From Cyanobium sp. PLM2.Bin73 (GTDB lineage: Bacteria; Cyanobacteriota; Cyanobacteriia; PCC-6307; Cyanobiaceae), in the NCBI GenBank assembly GCA_007694915.1, contig REEV01000084.1:1-50231 (forward strand): a DNA stretch of 50,231 nucleotides. Reading direction: 5' to 3'. The notes under the pieces are model-generated. The model ran no database searches, was not told the origin of the DNA, and saw only the letters and a list, made by a program, of their open reading frames with translations. Positions 29,173 to 38,721 of this stretch are shown here, in pieces. How positions within the stretch are numbered: the first letter of the stretch is position 1; each line of letters opens with the position of its first letter. The translations under genes and the position numbers were made by a program.

Positions 29173-29409
29173 TCAGGAGGCGATTTGCGTCGAGGCGGCA
29201 GCGGTGCTGCCGGAGCGTTGACGCTCGTTACGCACCGTCAGCAGGTGGGCCAGCTTGATGCGGGCCGCCTTGAAGCGGTGGGGCTGTTCCAGCCGGCGGA
29301 TCGCCTGCTGGAAGCGCAGATCGAACAGCTCACGCCGGGTGGCGTTGATGCGTTCGTCGAGCTCGCTGTCGGCGAGCTGGCGCACATCGGTGATCTCGGG
29401 ACGGGCCAT
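29173..29409 (-). CDS. rpmC: 50S ribosomal protein L29
   Basis: 78 residues forming two helices: [40 protein letters not shown], then the [13 protein letters not shown] signature region. Lies at the polypeptide exit near the signal recognition particle site. Two bp after rplP. Confidence 0.97.
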   Translation of the reverse strand: MARPEITDVRQLADSELDERINATRRELFDLRFQQAIRRLEQPHRFKAARIKLAHLLTVRNERQRSGSTAAASTQIAS

Positions 29410-29411
29410 GG

Positions 29412-29918
29412 TCAGGACTGCTGGGAAACGGCGGGCTCGGGAGCGGGCTCGACAGCCTCTGAGCCATTGGCCTCGGCGGCGGCTGCCTCGGCGGCTGCCT
29501 CCTGGTCGGCCAGGGTGAGGAACTTGGTCTTCACCGGGAGCTTGTACTGGGCCAGGCGCATGGCTTCCTGGGCGATTGCGGGGGTGATGTCAGCCCCCCC
29601 CATCTCGAACAGGATCCGCCCCGGCTTGATCACCGCCACCCAGAACTCCGGGTTGCCCTTGCCTGAACCCATGCGGGTTTCGGCGGGGCGCATGGTGACC
29701 GGCTTGTCGGGGAAGATCCGGATCCAGATCTTGCCGCCGCGCTTGACGTAGCGGGTCATGGCACGGCGGGAGGCCTCGATCTGGCGCGAGGTGATCCAGC
29801 CGCACTCCTGGGCCTGGAGGGCGTACTGCCCGAAGGCGATGGTGTTGCCGCGGGTGGCGATGCCGCGCATGCGGCCTCGCTGTTGCTTGCGGAATTTGAC
29901 GCGTCGTGGACTCAGCAT
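29412..29918 (-). CDS. rplP: 50S ribosomal protein L16
   Basis: 168 residues. The core ([59 protein letters not shown]) matches L16, which organises the A-site and peptidyl-transferase region. The last ~30 residues (Ala/Glu/Pro-rich, [20 protein letters not shown]) extend beyond the usual ~137-residue length. Confidence 0.98.
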   Translation of the reverse strand: MLSPRRVKFRKQQRGRMRGIATRGNTIAFGQYALQAQECGWITSRQIEASRRAMTRYVKRGGKIWIRIFPDKPVTMRPAETRMGSGKGNPEFWVAVIKPGRILFEMGGADITPAIAQEAMRLAQYKLPVKTKFLTLADQEAAAEAAAAEANGSEAVEPAPEPAVSQQS

Positions 29919-29934
29919 GGTTCAGGCCTCCTGA

Positions 29935-30663
29935 TCACTCCCGGTTGGAGCGGTCTTCAAACTGTTGGGGCTGCCGGCTGGCCCGGCGACGGGGGGCGGC
30001 ACCGATCGGTGCCTGATCCTGCTGACCAGGCAGCACCTCACCCTTGAACACCCAGACCTTGATGCCCAGTACCCCGTAGGTGGTGCTGGCCACGCGGGTG
30101 GCGTAGTCGATGTCGGCCCGCAGGGTGTGCAGGGGCACCCGTCCTTCGCGGGTCCACTCGGTGCGGGCGATTTCAGCGCCGTTGAGGCGGCCGCTCACCT
30201 GGATCTTCAGACCCAGCACGCCGGCCCGCTGGGCGCGCTGCACGGCCATCCGGATCACCCGGCGGAAGGCCACGCGCTTCTCCAGCTGCTGGGCGATGTA
30301 CTCAGCCAGAAGGTAGGCGTCGGCGTCGACCCGCTCCACCTCCACCACATTGATGCGCACCTGGCGCTGGGCGTCGCCCACGGTCGACTGGATGCCCGCG
30401 CGCAGTTCCTCGATGCCGCTGCCCTGGCGGCCCACCAGCACGCCGGGGCGGGCGGTCTTGAGCTCCACTTCGAGCTGGTCGGCCTTGCGGGCGATCAGCA
30501 CGTCGGAAATGCCGGCGGAGCCGTATTTCTTGTGGATGAACTTGCGGATGCGGTCGTCCTCCTGAAGGAGGGCGGGGTAGGTCTTGCTTGGGGCGTACCA
30601 GCGTGAGCGGTGATCCTGGGTGATCCCCAGGCGCAGGCCGGTTGGATGGATCTTGTGTCCCAT
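29935..30663 (-). CDS. rpsC: 30S ribosomal protein S3
   Basis: 242 residues from ATG 30663 ([20 protein letters not shown]); the frame extends to 30705 without conservation. KH domain with [12 protein letters not shown] and the C-terminal [20 protein letters not shown] signature (in parts). Part of the mRNA entry tunnel. A basic tail of ~30 residues follows. Confidence 0.98.
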   Translation of the reverse strand: MGHKIHPTGLRLGITQDHRSRWYAPSKTYPALLQEDDRIRKFIHKKYGSAGISDVLIARKADQLEVELKTARPGVLVGRQGSGIEELRAGIQSTVGDAQRQVRINVVEVERVDADAYLLAEYIAQQLEKRVAFRRVIRMAVQRAQRAGVLGLKIQVSGRLNGAEIARTEWTREGRVPLHTLRADIDYATRVASTTYGVLGIKVWVFKGEVLPGQQDQAPIGAAPRRRASRQPQQFEDRSNRE

Positions 30664-30682
30664 CGGTCGGTGTCCTCGGGGG

Positions 30683-31036
30683 TCAGGTGGTGGGAGCCAC
30701 AGCAATGCTGATGTGGCAGGTTTGTTTCTTGATCGCGTAGGCGCGACCCTGGGCGCGGGGCCGGAAGCGCTTCAGCGAGGGGCCCATGTCGGCATGGGCC
30801 TGGCTGATCACCAACGTGGCCGGATCGAGGCCGAGGTTGTGCTCGGCGTTGGCCACGGCGCTGCGCAGCACCTTGGTGATCGGGCCCGTGGAGCGGTAGG
30901 GCATGAACTCGAGCAGGATCAGCGCGTCGCGGTAGCTGCGGCCGCGGATCTGATCGAGCACCCGTCGCACCTTGGATGCGGACCCACGGATGAAGCGGCC
31001 ATGGGCCACGGCCTGGCTGGGGGTGGTGTTGGCCAT
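30683..31036 (-). CDS. rplV: 50S ribosomal protein L22
   Basis: 117 residues: [40 protein letters not shown] and [20 protein letters not shown], the loop that reaches the exit tunnel. Three bp after rpsS. Confidence 0.98.
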   Translation of the reverse strand: MANTTPSQAVAHGRFIRGSASKVRRVLDQIRGRSYRDALILLEFMPYRSTGPITKVLRSAVANAEHNLGLDPATLVISQAHADMGPSLKRFRPRAQGRAYAIKKQTCHISIAVAPTT

Positions 31037-31039
31037 GAC

Positions 31040-31315
31040 TTAGCGACCTCCTTTTTTGTCTTTGATGTGGCCTTTGAAGGTGCGCGTGGGGGCAAATTCC
31101 CCCAGTTTGTGGCCAACCATCTGCTCGGTCACGTAGACCGGTACATGCGAGCGTCCGTTGTGCACGGCGATCGTGTGGCCGATCATCATCGGCAGGATGG
31201 TGGAAGCCCTTGACCAGGTCTTGATCACCGACTTGTCGTCGGCGGCATTCTGCTTTTCAACCTTGCGCAGCAGGTTGTCGGCAACAAATGGACCTTTTTT
31301 GAGTGAACGTCCCAT
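31040..31315 (-). CDS. rpsS: 30S ribosomal protein S19
   Basis: 91 residues: [42 protein letters not shown] (in parts) and [20 protein letters not shown]. Head protein of the small subunit near the A-site tRNA. Confidence 0.98.
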   Translation of the reverse strand: MGRSLKKGPFVADNLLRKVEKQNAADDKSVIKTWSRASTILPMMIGHTIAVHNGRSHVPVYVTEQMVGHKLGEFAPTRTFKGHIKDKKGGR

Positions 31316-31350
31316 GGCGGATCAGGCGGTGAGCAGAGCGGTGTGGGTCA

Positions 31351-32214
31351 TCAGGAATCGCGTCCGCCACGGCTCCGCTTGGAGGTGCGGCGACGTTTGC
31401 GCAGCACAAAACGGTTGCTGGGCTTGTTCCGCTTGCGGGTTTTGAGGCCAAGGGCCGGTTTGCCCCAGGGGGTCACCGGGCCGGAGCGGCCGATGGGGGC
31501 ACGCCCCTCACCGCCACCGTGGGGGTGGTCGCAAGGGTTCATCACCGACCCGCGCACCTCCGGGCGACGGCCCAGCCAGCGCTTGCGGCCGGCCTTGCCG
31601 AGGCTGGTGTTGCGCACCTCGGCATTGCCCACAGCTCCGAGGGTGGCGTAGCACTCGCGGCGCACCAGGCGCACCTCGGTGGACGGCAGCTTGAGAGCCA
31701 CGTAGTCGCCCTCCTTGGCCATCACCTGGGCGCTGGCGCCGGCGGTGCGCACCATCTGGCCGCCACGACCGGCATAGAGCTCCACGTTGTGAACGCTGGA
31801 GCCGAGGGGGATGGCCGAGAGCGGTAGGGCATTGCCGGTTTCGATTGGGGCCTCGGGACCGGCCACCAGCTGCTGACCGATCTCCACACCCGCCGGGGCG
31901 AGGATGTAGCGCTTCTCGCCGTCGGCGTAGAAGAGCAGGGCCAGCCGCGCGTTGCGGTGGGGGTCGTAGTGGATGGCGGCCACCTTGGCCACCACACCGT
32001 GCTTGTCACGGCGGAAGTCGACCACGCGGTAGAGGCGCTTGTGGCCGCCGCCGCGGTGGCGGCAGGTGATCACACCGCGGTTGTTGCGGCCCTTGCGGCG
32101 GTGCTTGGCCACCACCAGACCCTTGACGCGATCGCGGCCGGTGATCTCAGCGAAGTTGCTGGCCACCCGGGTGCGGGTGCCGGGAGTGGTGGGGCGGTAG
32201 TTACGGATTGCCAT
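31351..32214 (-). CDS. rplB: 50S ribosomal protein L2
   Basis: 287 residues: [20 protein letters not shown] start, [20 protein letters not shown], and the active-site-proximal [20 protein letters not shown] with the conserved His. L2 is required for subunit joining and peptidyl transfer. 35 bp ahead of rpsS. Confidence 0.98.
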   Translation of the reverse strand: MAIRNYRPTTPGTRTRVASNFAEITGRDRVKGLVVAKHRRKGRNNRGVITCRHRGGGHKRLYRVVDFRRDKHGVVAKVAAIHYDPHRNARLALLFYADGEKRYILAPAGVEIGQQLVAGPEAPIETGNALPLSAIPLGSSVHNVELYAGRGGQMVRTAGASAQVMAKEGDYVALKLPSTEVRLVRRECYATLGAVGNAEVRNTSLGKAGRKRWLGRRPEVRGSVMNPCDHPHGGGEGRAPIGRSGPVTPWGKPALGLKTRKRNKPSNRFVLRKRRRTSKRSRGGRDS

Positions 32215-32229
32215 GTGATGTCAGATCCC

Positions 32230-32532
32230 TCAGGACTCCGGGAACAGCTGGATGGCGTCGCCGTCAGCCAGGCGCACCACGGCCTTCTTCACCTGGGCGC
32301 GCTTGCCGGCGAAACGGCCGACACGCCTGGTGCGGCGGGGGGGATTCATGGTGCTGACGCCCACCACCTTGACGTCGAAGAGCTCTTCGACAGCTGCCTT
32401 GATGTCGGGCTTGGCGGCGCGGTGGTCCACCTCGAAGGTGTACTGGTTGAGCTCGAGGGCCTGGGTGGCCTTCTCGGTGATCAGCGGCCGACGGATGACA
32501 TCCGCGAGACGCCCTGCAAAACGCTCAGTCAT
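32230..32532 (-). CDS. rplW: 50S ribosomal protein L23
   Basis: 100 residues from ATG 32532 ([20 protein letters not shown]), which overlaps the rplD stop by eight bases. Contains [20 protein letters not shown] and [22 protein letters not shown] (in parts). Docks trigger factor and SRP at the exit port. Confidence 0.98.
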   Translation of the reverse strand: MTERFAGRLADVIRRPLITEKATQALELNQYTFEVDHRAAKPDIKAAVEELFDVKVVGVSTMNPPRRTRRVGRFAGKRAQVKKAVVRLADGDAIQLFPES

Positions 32533-33160
32533 CGCCGTAGACCTCCTGAATCTTCGCGAGGGCCTGCTCGCCCACCAGCAGATGGCTGGCATGCAGCAGG
32601 TCGAACACATTGAGCTGATCAGCGGCGATCAGCTTCACCGTCGCCAGGTTGCGCACCGAACGGCGCACCACCTCGCTGGGACTGTCGAGCACCAGCAGCA
32701 CCTTGGCGCCGGCTTCGATGCCGAGGCGGGCCAGAGCCGCGGTGATCTCCCTGGTCTTGGGGGTCTCCAGGGCGTCACCGAAGTCCTTCACCACCGTGAT
32801 GGCGTCGACGCGGCTCATCAGCGCCGTGCGCAGGGCCAGGCGGCGCTCCTTGCGGTTCATCGCCAGGCTGTAGTCGCGTGGCTTGGGCCCGAAGATGACG
32901 CCGCCGCCGGGGCGCAGGGGGGTGCGGATCGAGCCCTGGCGGGCGCGGCCTGTGCCCTTCTGCTTGTAGGGCTTGCGGCCACCACCGGCCACCTCGGCCC
33001 GGGTGAGGGTGCTGGCCGTGCCCTGGCGGGCGTTGGCCAGCTGCCGCACCACGGCCCGCTGTAGCAGATCGCCGGCGGTGCTCTCCTTGGCGACGCGGAG
33101 GTTGAGGTCGGCCTTGCCGGCCGTCTCGCCCTGCCAGTCGCGGATGTCACATGTAGCCAT
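32525..33160 (-). CDS. rplD: 50S ribosomal protein L4
   Basis: 211 residues from ATG 33160 ([20 protein letters not shown]); five upstream in-frame codons are not conserved. The tunnel loop [20 protein letters not shown] is intact. In E. coli L4 represses the S10 operon by binding its leader; whether this holds here is unknown. Overlaps rplW by eight bases. Confidence 0.98.
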   Translation of the reverse strand: MATCDIRDWQGETAGKADLNLRVAKESTAGDLLQRAVVRQLANARQGTASTLTRAEVAGGGRKPYKQKGTGRARQGSIRTPLRPGGGVIFGPKPRDYSLAMNRKERRLALRTALMSRVDAITVVKDFGDALETPKTREITAALARLGIEAGAKVLLVLDSPSEVVRRSVRNLATVKLIAADQLNVFDLLHASHLLVGEQALAKIQEVYGDD

Positions 33161-33171
33161 GGGTTCGCTCC

Positions 33172-33819
33172 TCAATTGCCGCTCTTGGCGCCCACCCGGT
33201 TGGCCGGGCGGATGTTGAGCAGGGTGCCGGGCTTGCCGGGCACCGAGCCCTTGACCACCAGCAGGTTGCGCTCCGCATCCACCTTCAGCACCGTGAGACC
33301 GCGGGTGGTGGTCTGCTTGCCGCCGTAGCGGCCGGCCATGCGCTTGCCGGGGTAGATGCGGCCGGGGGTGGTGCCGGCACCGGTGGAGCCAGGCAGCCGG
33401 TGGTTCTTGGAGCCGTGACTCATCGGGCCGCGGCTGAAGCCGTGGCGCTTCTGATAGCCGGAGAACCCCCGGCCCATGCTGTCGCCGCTCACATCCACCT
33501 TCTGGCCGGGCTCGAAGCTGTCCACGGTGACGGCAGCGCCGAGTTCGAGCCCATCGAGGCTCTCGACCCGGTATTCCTTGAAGTGGCGCAGGAGCTCCTC
33601 ACCCGATTTGGCCAGGTGGCCCCGGGTGGGCTGGTTGACGAGCTTCTCGCGCACCTCGCCGAAGCCGAGCTGAACGGCGGTGTAGCCGTCGGTGCCGTTG
33701 GATTTGAGTTGGGTGACGCGGCAGGGACCAGCCTCGATCAAGGTGACCGGGATGGACCTGCCCTCGTCGTCGAAGAACTGGGACATGCCCAGTTTCTTCC
33801 CAAGAATGCCGATTGACAT
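33172..33819 (-). CDS. rplC: 50S ribosomal protein L3, first gene of the supercluster
   Basis: 215 residues: [20 protein letters not shown] start, [20 protein letters not shown] and [20 protein letters not shown] near the peptidyl transferase centre. It leads the cluster, since rpsJ (S10) is not upstream as in E. coli. A GGGAGG-type ribosome binding site precedes the ATG. Confidence 0.98.
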   Translation of the reverse strand: MSIGILGKKLGMSQFFDDEGRSIPVTLIEAGPCRVTQLKSNGTDGYTAVQLGFGEVREKLVNQPTRGHLAKSGEELLRHFKEYRVESLDGLELGAAVTVDSFEPGQKVDVSGDSMGRGFSGYQKRHGFSRGPMSHGSKNHRLPGSTGAGTTPGRIYPGKRMAGRYGGKQTTTRGLTVLKVDAERNLLVVKGSVPGKPGTLLNIRPANRVGAKSGN

Positions 33820-34287
33820 GGGAGGGAGGTGAAGCGCCAGCTGGACATCCGGTGGTTCCCGAATCCCGGACGGATCCGGGCTCCGGGGGAAGCCGGAGGG
33901 CTGCAGCAGTCGTGACGGTCGGGCTGGGCCCCGGGGCCATGGGACTGATCAATCAGGCCCGATGGACAATCCAGGGTGCTAGCGAGACGGATCAGGACCC
34001 GTTCAGCGGCGGCTGGGACTTGTCTGGACCGGACCGCTGGTGCGGCGCGTTCAGGCAGTTTCCCGACGGACGAGCGCAGGCTCGAGCCGTATGGCCGGAG
34101 AAGATCACCACCACTGGTGATCTGGTGACAGGATCTGGAGGCCCGGCTAGCGGACGGGCACAGATGTCTGGCACAGCCAACAAATGTAACTCATGGGGTG
34201 TCGCCCTCCCCCCCCGAGCCCCCAGGTCTGGTCGCCTCATCTGCGGGGGGGCTGTCAGACTTCCTCCAGCCACCACGCATGCACACG
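33820..34287. other. 468-bp non-coding divergent region (ribosomal cluster / ndhN)
   Basis: No credible gene on either strand. It must hold the main promoter and leader of the minus-strand ribosomal supercluster and the promoter of ndhN. Visible elements are a perfect inverted repeat (34103-34122) and, on the minus strand, GTTACATT (34190-34183), which equals one half of the RpaB HLR1 consensus. Clear -35/-10 boxes were not found by eye. Confidence 0.6.
34103..34122. repeat. Perfect inverted repeat in the ribosomal cluster leader
   Basis: GATCACCA and TGGTGATC are exact reverse complements separated by CCAC. In the minus-strand transcript it would be a hairpin about 280 nt upstream of rplC; as DNA it could be an operator between the divergent units. 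Confidence 0.65.
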
Positions 34288-34743
34288 ATGCCGCTGCTGC
34301 TCTCCGGCAAGGGGTTTCGCCAGGAGCTCGAGCGGGCCGGCGCTCTGGGCCTGTTCGCGCCCCTCGAGGGCGGCGCTGAAACCCGATTGATGCGGCGTCT
34401 GCGTGCCGCTGGCTATCGCGCCCAGCTCACGTCGGCCCGGGGCCTGGGGGATCCGGAGGCCTTTCTGTTCCAGTTGCACGGGGTGCGTCCCCCCCACCTG
34501 GGGCACCAGAGCGTGGGTCGCGGTGCCGCCGTGGGCGAGGCCTACCGGGTGATGCCCCAACTCGGCGCCCTGCTGGAGGGCAATCAGCCGGTGCTGCTCT
34601 GGCTGCTGGAGGGACAGGTGCTCTCCTCCGCTGAGCTGGCCTCGTTGGTTGATCTGACCAGCCGCGAGCCGAGGCTGAAGGTGGTGGTGGAACTGGGGGG
34701 CGCCCGGTCGCTGCGCTGGCAGCCCCTTCGCGAGCTGGTTTGA
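34288..34743 (+). CDS. ndhN: NAD(P)H-quinone oxidoreductase subunit N (NdhN)
   Basis: 151 residues from ATG 34288 ([18 protein letters not shown]); ATG 34279 is three codons earlier. Subunit of the cyanobacterial NDH-1 complex (oxygenic photosynthesis-specific subunit) on the cytoplasmic side of thylakoids, used in cyclic electron flow and respiration. Diagnostic blocks: [60 protein letters not shown] and [15 protein letters not shown]. The stop overlaps the TTG start of ldpA (TTGA), so the two are translationally coupled. Confidence 0.96.
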   Translation: MPLLLSGKGFRQELERAGALGLFAPLEGGAETRLMRRLRAAGYRAQLTSARGLGDPEAFLFQLHGVRPPHLGHQSVGRGAAVGEAYRVMPQLGALLEGNQPVLLWLLEGQVLSSAELASLVDLTSREPRLKVVVELGGARSLRWQPLRELV

Positions 34744-35789
34744 TCCCGTCCGGCCGGAGTCCGGCCGCTGGGCGGGCCCCCGCTGTGCTGCCCCCTGAGG
34801 TCGCCCTGGCCAGGGGGCGCTGGGTGAAGTGGATCGCCGGTGCCAGCAATCAGGATCTGGCGGCGATCGAAGACCTGGCCGGCCTCTACGCCCTTGCCGG
34901 GGCCCACTGCCTCGATGTGGCCGCTGACGGGGCGGTGGTGGCGGCGGCGCGGCGGGGGATCAGCTGGGCGGAAGCCCATGGCGCGGCGCGGCCCTGGCTC
35001 ATGGTGAGCCTCAGCGACGGCCACGACCCCCATTTCCGCAAGGCCTGGTTCGATCCCCGCCGCTGTCCCCCCAGCTGCCCGAGGCCCTGTGAGCGGGTCT
35101 GCCCGGCCCTGGCCATCGGCGAGCGGGCCACCGGGGCTCCGGGGGTGCTGGCGGAGCGCTGCTACGGCTGCGGGCGCTGCCTGCCCGCCTGTCCGCTGGG
35201 ATTGATCGAGGAGCGTTCACTGGTGCTGGCACCGGACGCGGTGGCTCCCCTGCTGGCCGCCCTCAGGCCGGAGGCTGTGGAGCTGCACACCAGTCCCGGC
35301 CGCCAGCAGGCGTTTGAGCGGCGCCTCGATCAACTGCTGGCCAGCGCGCTGCCGCTGCGGCGGGTGGCTGTGAGCGCCTCCGCGGAGGTGCCGGTGGCTG
35401 AGCTCTGGCAGCGCTTTGACTCCCTGCGCGCCCGGGGCCTGCGTCCCCTGTGGCAGCTGGACGGGCGGCCAATGAGCGGCGATGTGGGCGATGGCACCGC
35501 TCGGGCGGCGGTGGCCCTGCTGGCCCGGCGCCGGCAGGCCATGCCGCCAGGGCCTCTGCAGCTGGCTGGGGGCACCAATGGCCGCAGTCTGCCGCTGCTG
35601 GAAGCCACGCCGGCCCTGGCCCGGGCCTGCGCCGGTGTGGCCTTCGGCGGGGTGGCGCGCCGCCTGCTGCAGCCGTTGCTGCTGCAGACCCAGAGCCGGG
35701 GGGTGGCGTTGCGCCACGACCCCGAACTGCTTCGCCAGGCTCTGGAGCTGGCCAGGTCGCTGCTGCGGCCCTGGCTAGAACGGACCTGA
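34740..35789 (+). CDS. ldpA: LdpA, Fe-S protein linked to light/redox input of the circadian clock
   Basis: 349 residues from TTG 34740; a GTG at 34785 ([20 protein letters not shown]) is the other likely start. In Synechococcus elongatus, LdpA binds iron-sulfur clusters, senses redox state and modulates clock period with light. Two cysteine clusters are seen: [14 protein letters not shown] (~109-122) and [12 protein letters not shown] (~140-151), the latter a ferredoxin-like 4Fe-4S motif. The N-terminal [22 protein letters not shown] block is family-typical (in parts). The order ndhN-ldpA is conserved in cyanobacteria, as far as I recall, which links the clock input to NDH-1 redox function. 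Confidence 0.92.
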   Translation: MIPSGRSPAAGRAPAVLPPEVALARGRWVKWIAGASNQDLAAIEDLAGLYALAGAHCLDVAADGAVVAAARRGISWAEAHGAARPWLMVSLSDGHDPHFRKAWFDPRRCPPSCPRPCERVCPALAIGERATGAPGVLAERCYGCGRCLPACPLGLIEERSLVLAPDAVAPLLAALRPEAVELHTSPGRQQAFERRLDQLLASALPLRRVAVSASAEVPVAELWQRFDSLRARGLRPLWQLDGRPMSGDVGDGTARAAVALLARRRQAMPPGPLQLAGGTNGRSLPLLEATPALARACAGVAFGGVARRLLQPLLLQTQSRGVALRHDPELLRQALELARSLLRPWLERT

Positions 35790-35809
35790 TCCAGCCAGGG
35801 GCTACCCCG

Positions 35810-37486
35810 GTGTCCAGGCAGCAGTCACCCCAGGGCATCACCGACGATCTCGATCGGCTGCTGGTGGTCCTTCCGGCTGCGGTGGCGGGGGCACTGGCCG
35901 GTGGACCGCAGCGCGAGCAGCTGCTGGAGGTGGTGCTCGATCTGGGGCGGGTGCCTGAAGCCCGTTACCCCGGCCGGGTGGTGGAACTGGGGGAGCGACC
36001 CATCGAGCGCGGCGACCTGGCTGCGGTGGTGGAGCGGCTGGGCGCCTTCGGCGGCGACAACCGGGCCGGCATCGAGCGCACCCTGCACCGCATCAGCGCC
36101 ATCCGCAACCGCAGCGGCGAGATCGTGGGGCTCACCTGCCGGGTGGGCCGGGCCGTGTTCGGCACCGTGGCCATGGTGCGCGACCTGCTCGATGCCGGCC
36201 GCTCGCTGCTGCTGATGGGCCGGCCCGGGGTGGGCAAGACCACCGCCCTGCGCGAGATCGCCAGGGTGCTCGCCGATGAGCTGGGCAAGCGGGTGGTGGT
36301 GATTGACACCAGCAACGAGATCGCCGGCGACGGCGACATTCCCCATCCCGCCATCGGCCGCGCCAGGCGCATGCAGGTGGCCCGGCCGGAGCTGCAGCAC
36401 CAGGTGATGATCGAGGCGGTGGAGAACCACATGCCCGAGGTCATCGTGATCGATGAGATCGGCACCGAGCTCGAGGCCCTGGCGGCCCGCACCATCGCCG
36501 AGCGGGGGGTGGTGCTGGTGGCCACCGCCCACGGCAATGCGCTCGACAACCTGATCAAGAACCCCACCCTCAGTGATCTGGTGGGTGGCATCCAGTCGGT
36601 GACGCTGGGGGATGAGGAGGCCCGCCGACGCCGCACCCAGAAGACGGTGCTGGAGCGGGCCGCCGAGCCCACCTTCCCCCTGGCCGTGGAGATGCACAGC
36701 CGGGGACGCTGGCTGGTGCATATTGACGTGGCCGCCACGGTGGACGCCCTGCTGCGCGGCCAGGCTGCCCGCCCCCAGGTGCGGGAACTGGGCGAGGACG
36801 GGCGCGTGCACGTTCAGCACGACCGCCCCCCCGCCGCCCCAGCCGGCAGCCGGGTCATCGCCGGCGGTGCCGGGCCCGTGCGGCCGCGGCCCGCCGCCCA
36901 TCCCCTGGTCCAGCCAAGGGCCACGGCCTCTCCTGCGGCCCTTGAGCCGTTCGCAACAGTGCCGGCAGTGCCCACGGGTCCGGCCCGGCCGCCCACTCCC
37001 CTGCGGGTGTATGGGGCCGGCATCCCCTCTCGCCTGCTGGAGCAGGTGGTGCGCGCCCGCTGCCTGCCGGCCCAGGTGGTGGCTGAACTGGACGCGGCCG
37101 ATGTGGTGCTGAGTGTGCGCCAGCAGCTGGGACGTGACCCCCAGGTGAGGCGCCGGGCCCGGGAGCTGGGGTTGCCGATCCTGGTGATCAAGAGCACGGC
37201 GTTGCCCCAGCTGCAGCGCGCCCTCGAGCGGTTGCTGGAGCGCCACCGCGGCGTCGCCGCGTCACCGGCCCCTGAGCCTGTGGCCGGTGACGATCCCCAC
37301 GGCGCCATGGAGGAGTGCCGTCTGGCCGTGGAGCAGGTGGTGCTGGCCACCGGCCAGCCGGTGGAGCTGCTGCCCCGCAGCGAGGAGATCCGCCGCATGC
37401 AGGCCGAGCTGGCCGCCCGCTACCGGCTGCGCACAGCCGTGTTCGGCCGGGGTGAGGGGCAGCGCCTGCGGGTGTTTCCGGCCTGA
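35810..37486 (+). CDS. Ycf45-like AAA ATPase with degenerate R3H domain
   Basis: 558 residues from GTG 35810, 20 bp after ldpA; the frame is open from 35450 inside ldpA. An ATPase core (~100-320) has Walker A GRPGVGKT (137-144) and Walker [11 protein letters not shown] (211-220), with [20 protein letters not shown] between; this resembles SpoIIIAA-type P-loop ATPases and plastid Ycf45. A low-complexity Pro/Ala linker (~335-395) follows, then a small domain ([20 protein letters not shown]). The C-terminus (~500-558) is R3H-like ([26 protein letters not shown]), but the usual His of R-x3-H is Ala532. R3H domains bind single-stranded nucleic acid. Its role in cyanobacteria is not established. 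Confidence 0.88.
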   Translation: MSRQQSPQGITDDLDRLLVVLPAAVAGALAGGPQREQLLEVVLDLGRVPEARYPGRVVELGERPIERGDLAAVVERLGAFGGDNRAGIERTLHRISAIRNRSGEIVGLTCRVGRAVFGTVAMVRDLLDAGRSLLLMGRPGVGKTTALREIARVLADELGKRVVVIDTSNEIAGDGDIPHPAIGRARRMQVARPELQHQVMIEAVENHMPEVIVIDEIGTELEALAARTIAERGVVLVATAHGNALDNLIKNPTLSDLVGGIQSVTLGDEEARRRRTQKTVLERAAEPTFPLAVEMHSRGRWLVHIDVAATVDALLRGQAARPQVRELGEDGRVHVQHDRPPAAPAGSRVIAGGAGPVRPRPAAHPLVQPRATASPAALEPFATVPAVPTGPARPPTPLRVYGAGIPSRLLEQVVRARCLPAQVVAELDAADVVLSVRQQLGRDPQVRRRARELGLPILVIKSTALPQLQRALERLLERHRGVAASPAPEPVAGDDPHGAMEECRLAVEQVVLATGQPVELLPRSEEIRRMQAELAARYRLRTAVFGRGEGQRLRVFPA

Positions 37487-37494
37487 GCACTGTG

Positions 37495-37518
37495 CCCTGG
37501 AGGGCCTGCCCTCCAGGG
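37495..37518 (+). terminator. Hairpin after the Ycf45-like gene, possible terminator
   Basis: CCCTGGAGGG and CCCTCCAGGG form a perfect 10-bp stem with a CCTG loop, nine bases after the stop codon. No T run follows, so it may be a transcript 3'-end stabiliser or a factor-dependent stop. Confidence 0.55.
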
Positions 37519-37631
37519 GGCCGTTGACGAAGGGCAGGGCGCTGTGGGTAACTGGCTAGGCACACGGCGCTGCCGGTGCTGGAGTGGCCGCTGGAAACTC
37601 ATCCCGCGTGTCATCTCCTGCGTGTCTGCGT

Positions 37632-37703
37632 TGGGCCGTCGCCAAGTGGTAAGGCAGCGGGTTTTGGTCCCGCCATTCCTAGGTTCGAATCCTAGCGGCC
37701 CAG
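37632..37703 (+). tRNA. tRNA-Gln (anticodon TTG)
   Basis: 72-nt cloverleaf: acceptor TGGGCCG pairs with CGGCCCA, discriminator G; anticodon loop TTTTGGT-type with TTG reading CAA/CAG; T arm AGGTTCGAATCCT. CCA is not encoded. A TTTTT run follows at 37704-37708 and probably helps end the transcript. A U1-type start is typical of tRNA-Gln. Confidence 0.95.
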
Positions 37704-37722
37704 TTTTTCCCGCCTCCGCGCC

Positions 37723-38481
37723 ATGTCCGACACACCACTGCTGGTGTGCGATTTCGATGGCGTGCTCGTGGATGGCATGCCCGAGTACTGGTGGTCGGCC
37801 CGTCGCGCCGCCCTGGAGCTGCGGCCCGGCCTGGTGCTGCCCGAGCAGGCGCCCCCCGGCTTTGCCCGTCTGCGTCCCCTGATGCACCAGGGCTGGGAGA
37901 TGGTGCTGATGGCGGCGGAACTGTCGCGCCCCGATCTCGATCTGCAGGCCCTGCTGTCCGCCTACGACCAGGGCCTGCCCGGGGTGCTGCAGCGCTGGGG
38001 CTGGGGCCGCCAGCAGCTCCAGGCAGCCCTGGAAGAGGTGCGCCGGCAGGCCATGGCCCGCGACCTGCCGGGCTGGCTGGCGCTGCATCGCTTCTTCCCC
38101 GGCGTGGTGGAGCGGCTGCGCCGACTGCCGGGCGAGCACGGTGAGTGGCTGGTGCTCACCACCAAGGGGGCTGCCTTCGCCCGCCGGATCCTGGAGGCGG
38201 CGGAGCTGGAGCCGCGCTGCGTCTACGGCCATGAGCAGGGCAGCAAGCCCGACGTGCTGGAGCGCCTGCTGGCCGAGGCCCGGCCGCTGTGGTTTCTGGA
38301 GGACCGGCGGCCGACCCTGGAGCAGGTGCGCGCCCGGCCACAGCTCGAGGCCGTGCGGTGCTTCCTGGTGAGCTGGGGGTACCTGGCCCCCGGCGACGCC
38401 GAGAACCTGCCGGAGGGGATTGCCTGGCTGGAGCCGGCGCAGTTTGCGCAACCCCTGGCGCGCTGGCCGGGATCGGGATAA
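37723..38481 (+). CDS. HAD-superfamily hydrolase
   Basis: 252 residues. HAD motif I is VCDFDGVLVDG (nucleophile D8 or so and acid D10), motif II is LTTKGAAF, motif III Lys in GSKPDVLERL, motif IV WFLEDRRPT. The helical insert after motif I (~25-125) is a C1-type cap, giving a phosphoglycolate-phosphatase-like outline. The substrate is a small phosphate ester at best guess. Similar genes next to recA occur in picocyanobacteria, from memory. The TAA stop directly abuts the LexA box of recA. Confidence 0.88.
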   Translation: MSDTPLLVCDFDGVLVDGMPEYWWSARRAALELRPGLVLPEQAPPGFARLRPLMHQGWEMVLMAAELSRPDLDLQALLSAYDQGLPGVLQRWGWGRQQLQAALEEVRRQAMARDLPGWLALHRFFPGVVERLRRLPGEHGEWLVLTTKGAAFARRILEAAELEPRCVYGHEQGSKPDVLERLLAEARPLWFLEDRRPTLEQVRARPQLEAVRCFLVSWGYLAPGDAENLPEGIAWLEPAQFAQPLARWPGSG

Positions 38482-38495
38482 AGTACGTGTGTACT
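38482..38495 (+). promoter_or_regulatory. LexA (SOS) box upstream of recA
   Basis: AGTACGTGTGTACT: the arms AGTAC and GTACT are perfect inverted repeats around GTGT. It fits the published cyanobacterial LexA consensus RGTACNNNDGTWCB at every position. It lies 227 bp before the chosen recA ATG (122 bp before ATG 38617) and one base after the HAD stop codon. Confidence 0.75.
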
Positions 38496-38721
38496 AAGCG
38501 CCGCTGAGACGCGGGCGCCCCTTCGGTGGCACTGGCTTGTTGGAATCGCGAGCTCTGCGCCGGCCTCCATGGCCCCGGCAGGATCACCTCGCGGTCTGTT
38601 CCATCGCGCCATCCCCATGCCCCCCGATCTGAAGCCTGCCGATCCGCAGCCCGCCGACCCGCAGCCCGCCAGCTCCAGCGACCCCCGTTCGCCCCACCGC
38701 CACACTCCCCCCCACTCCGCC

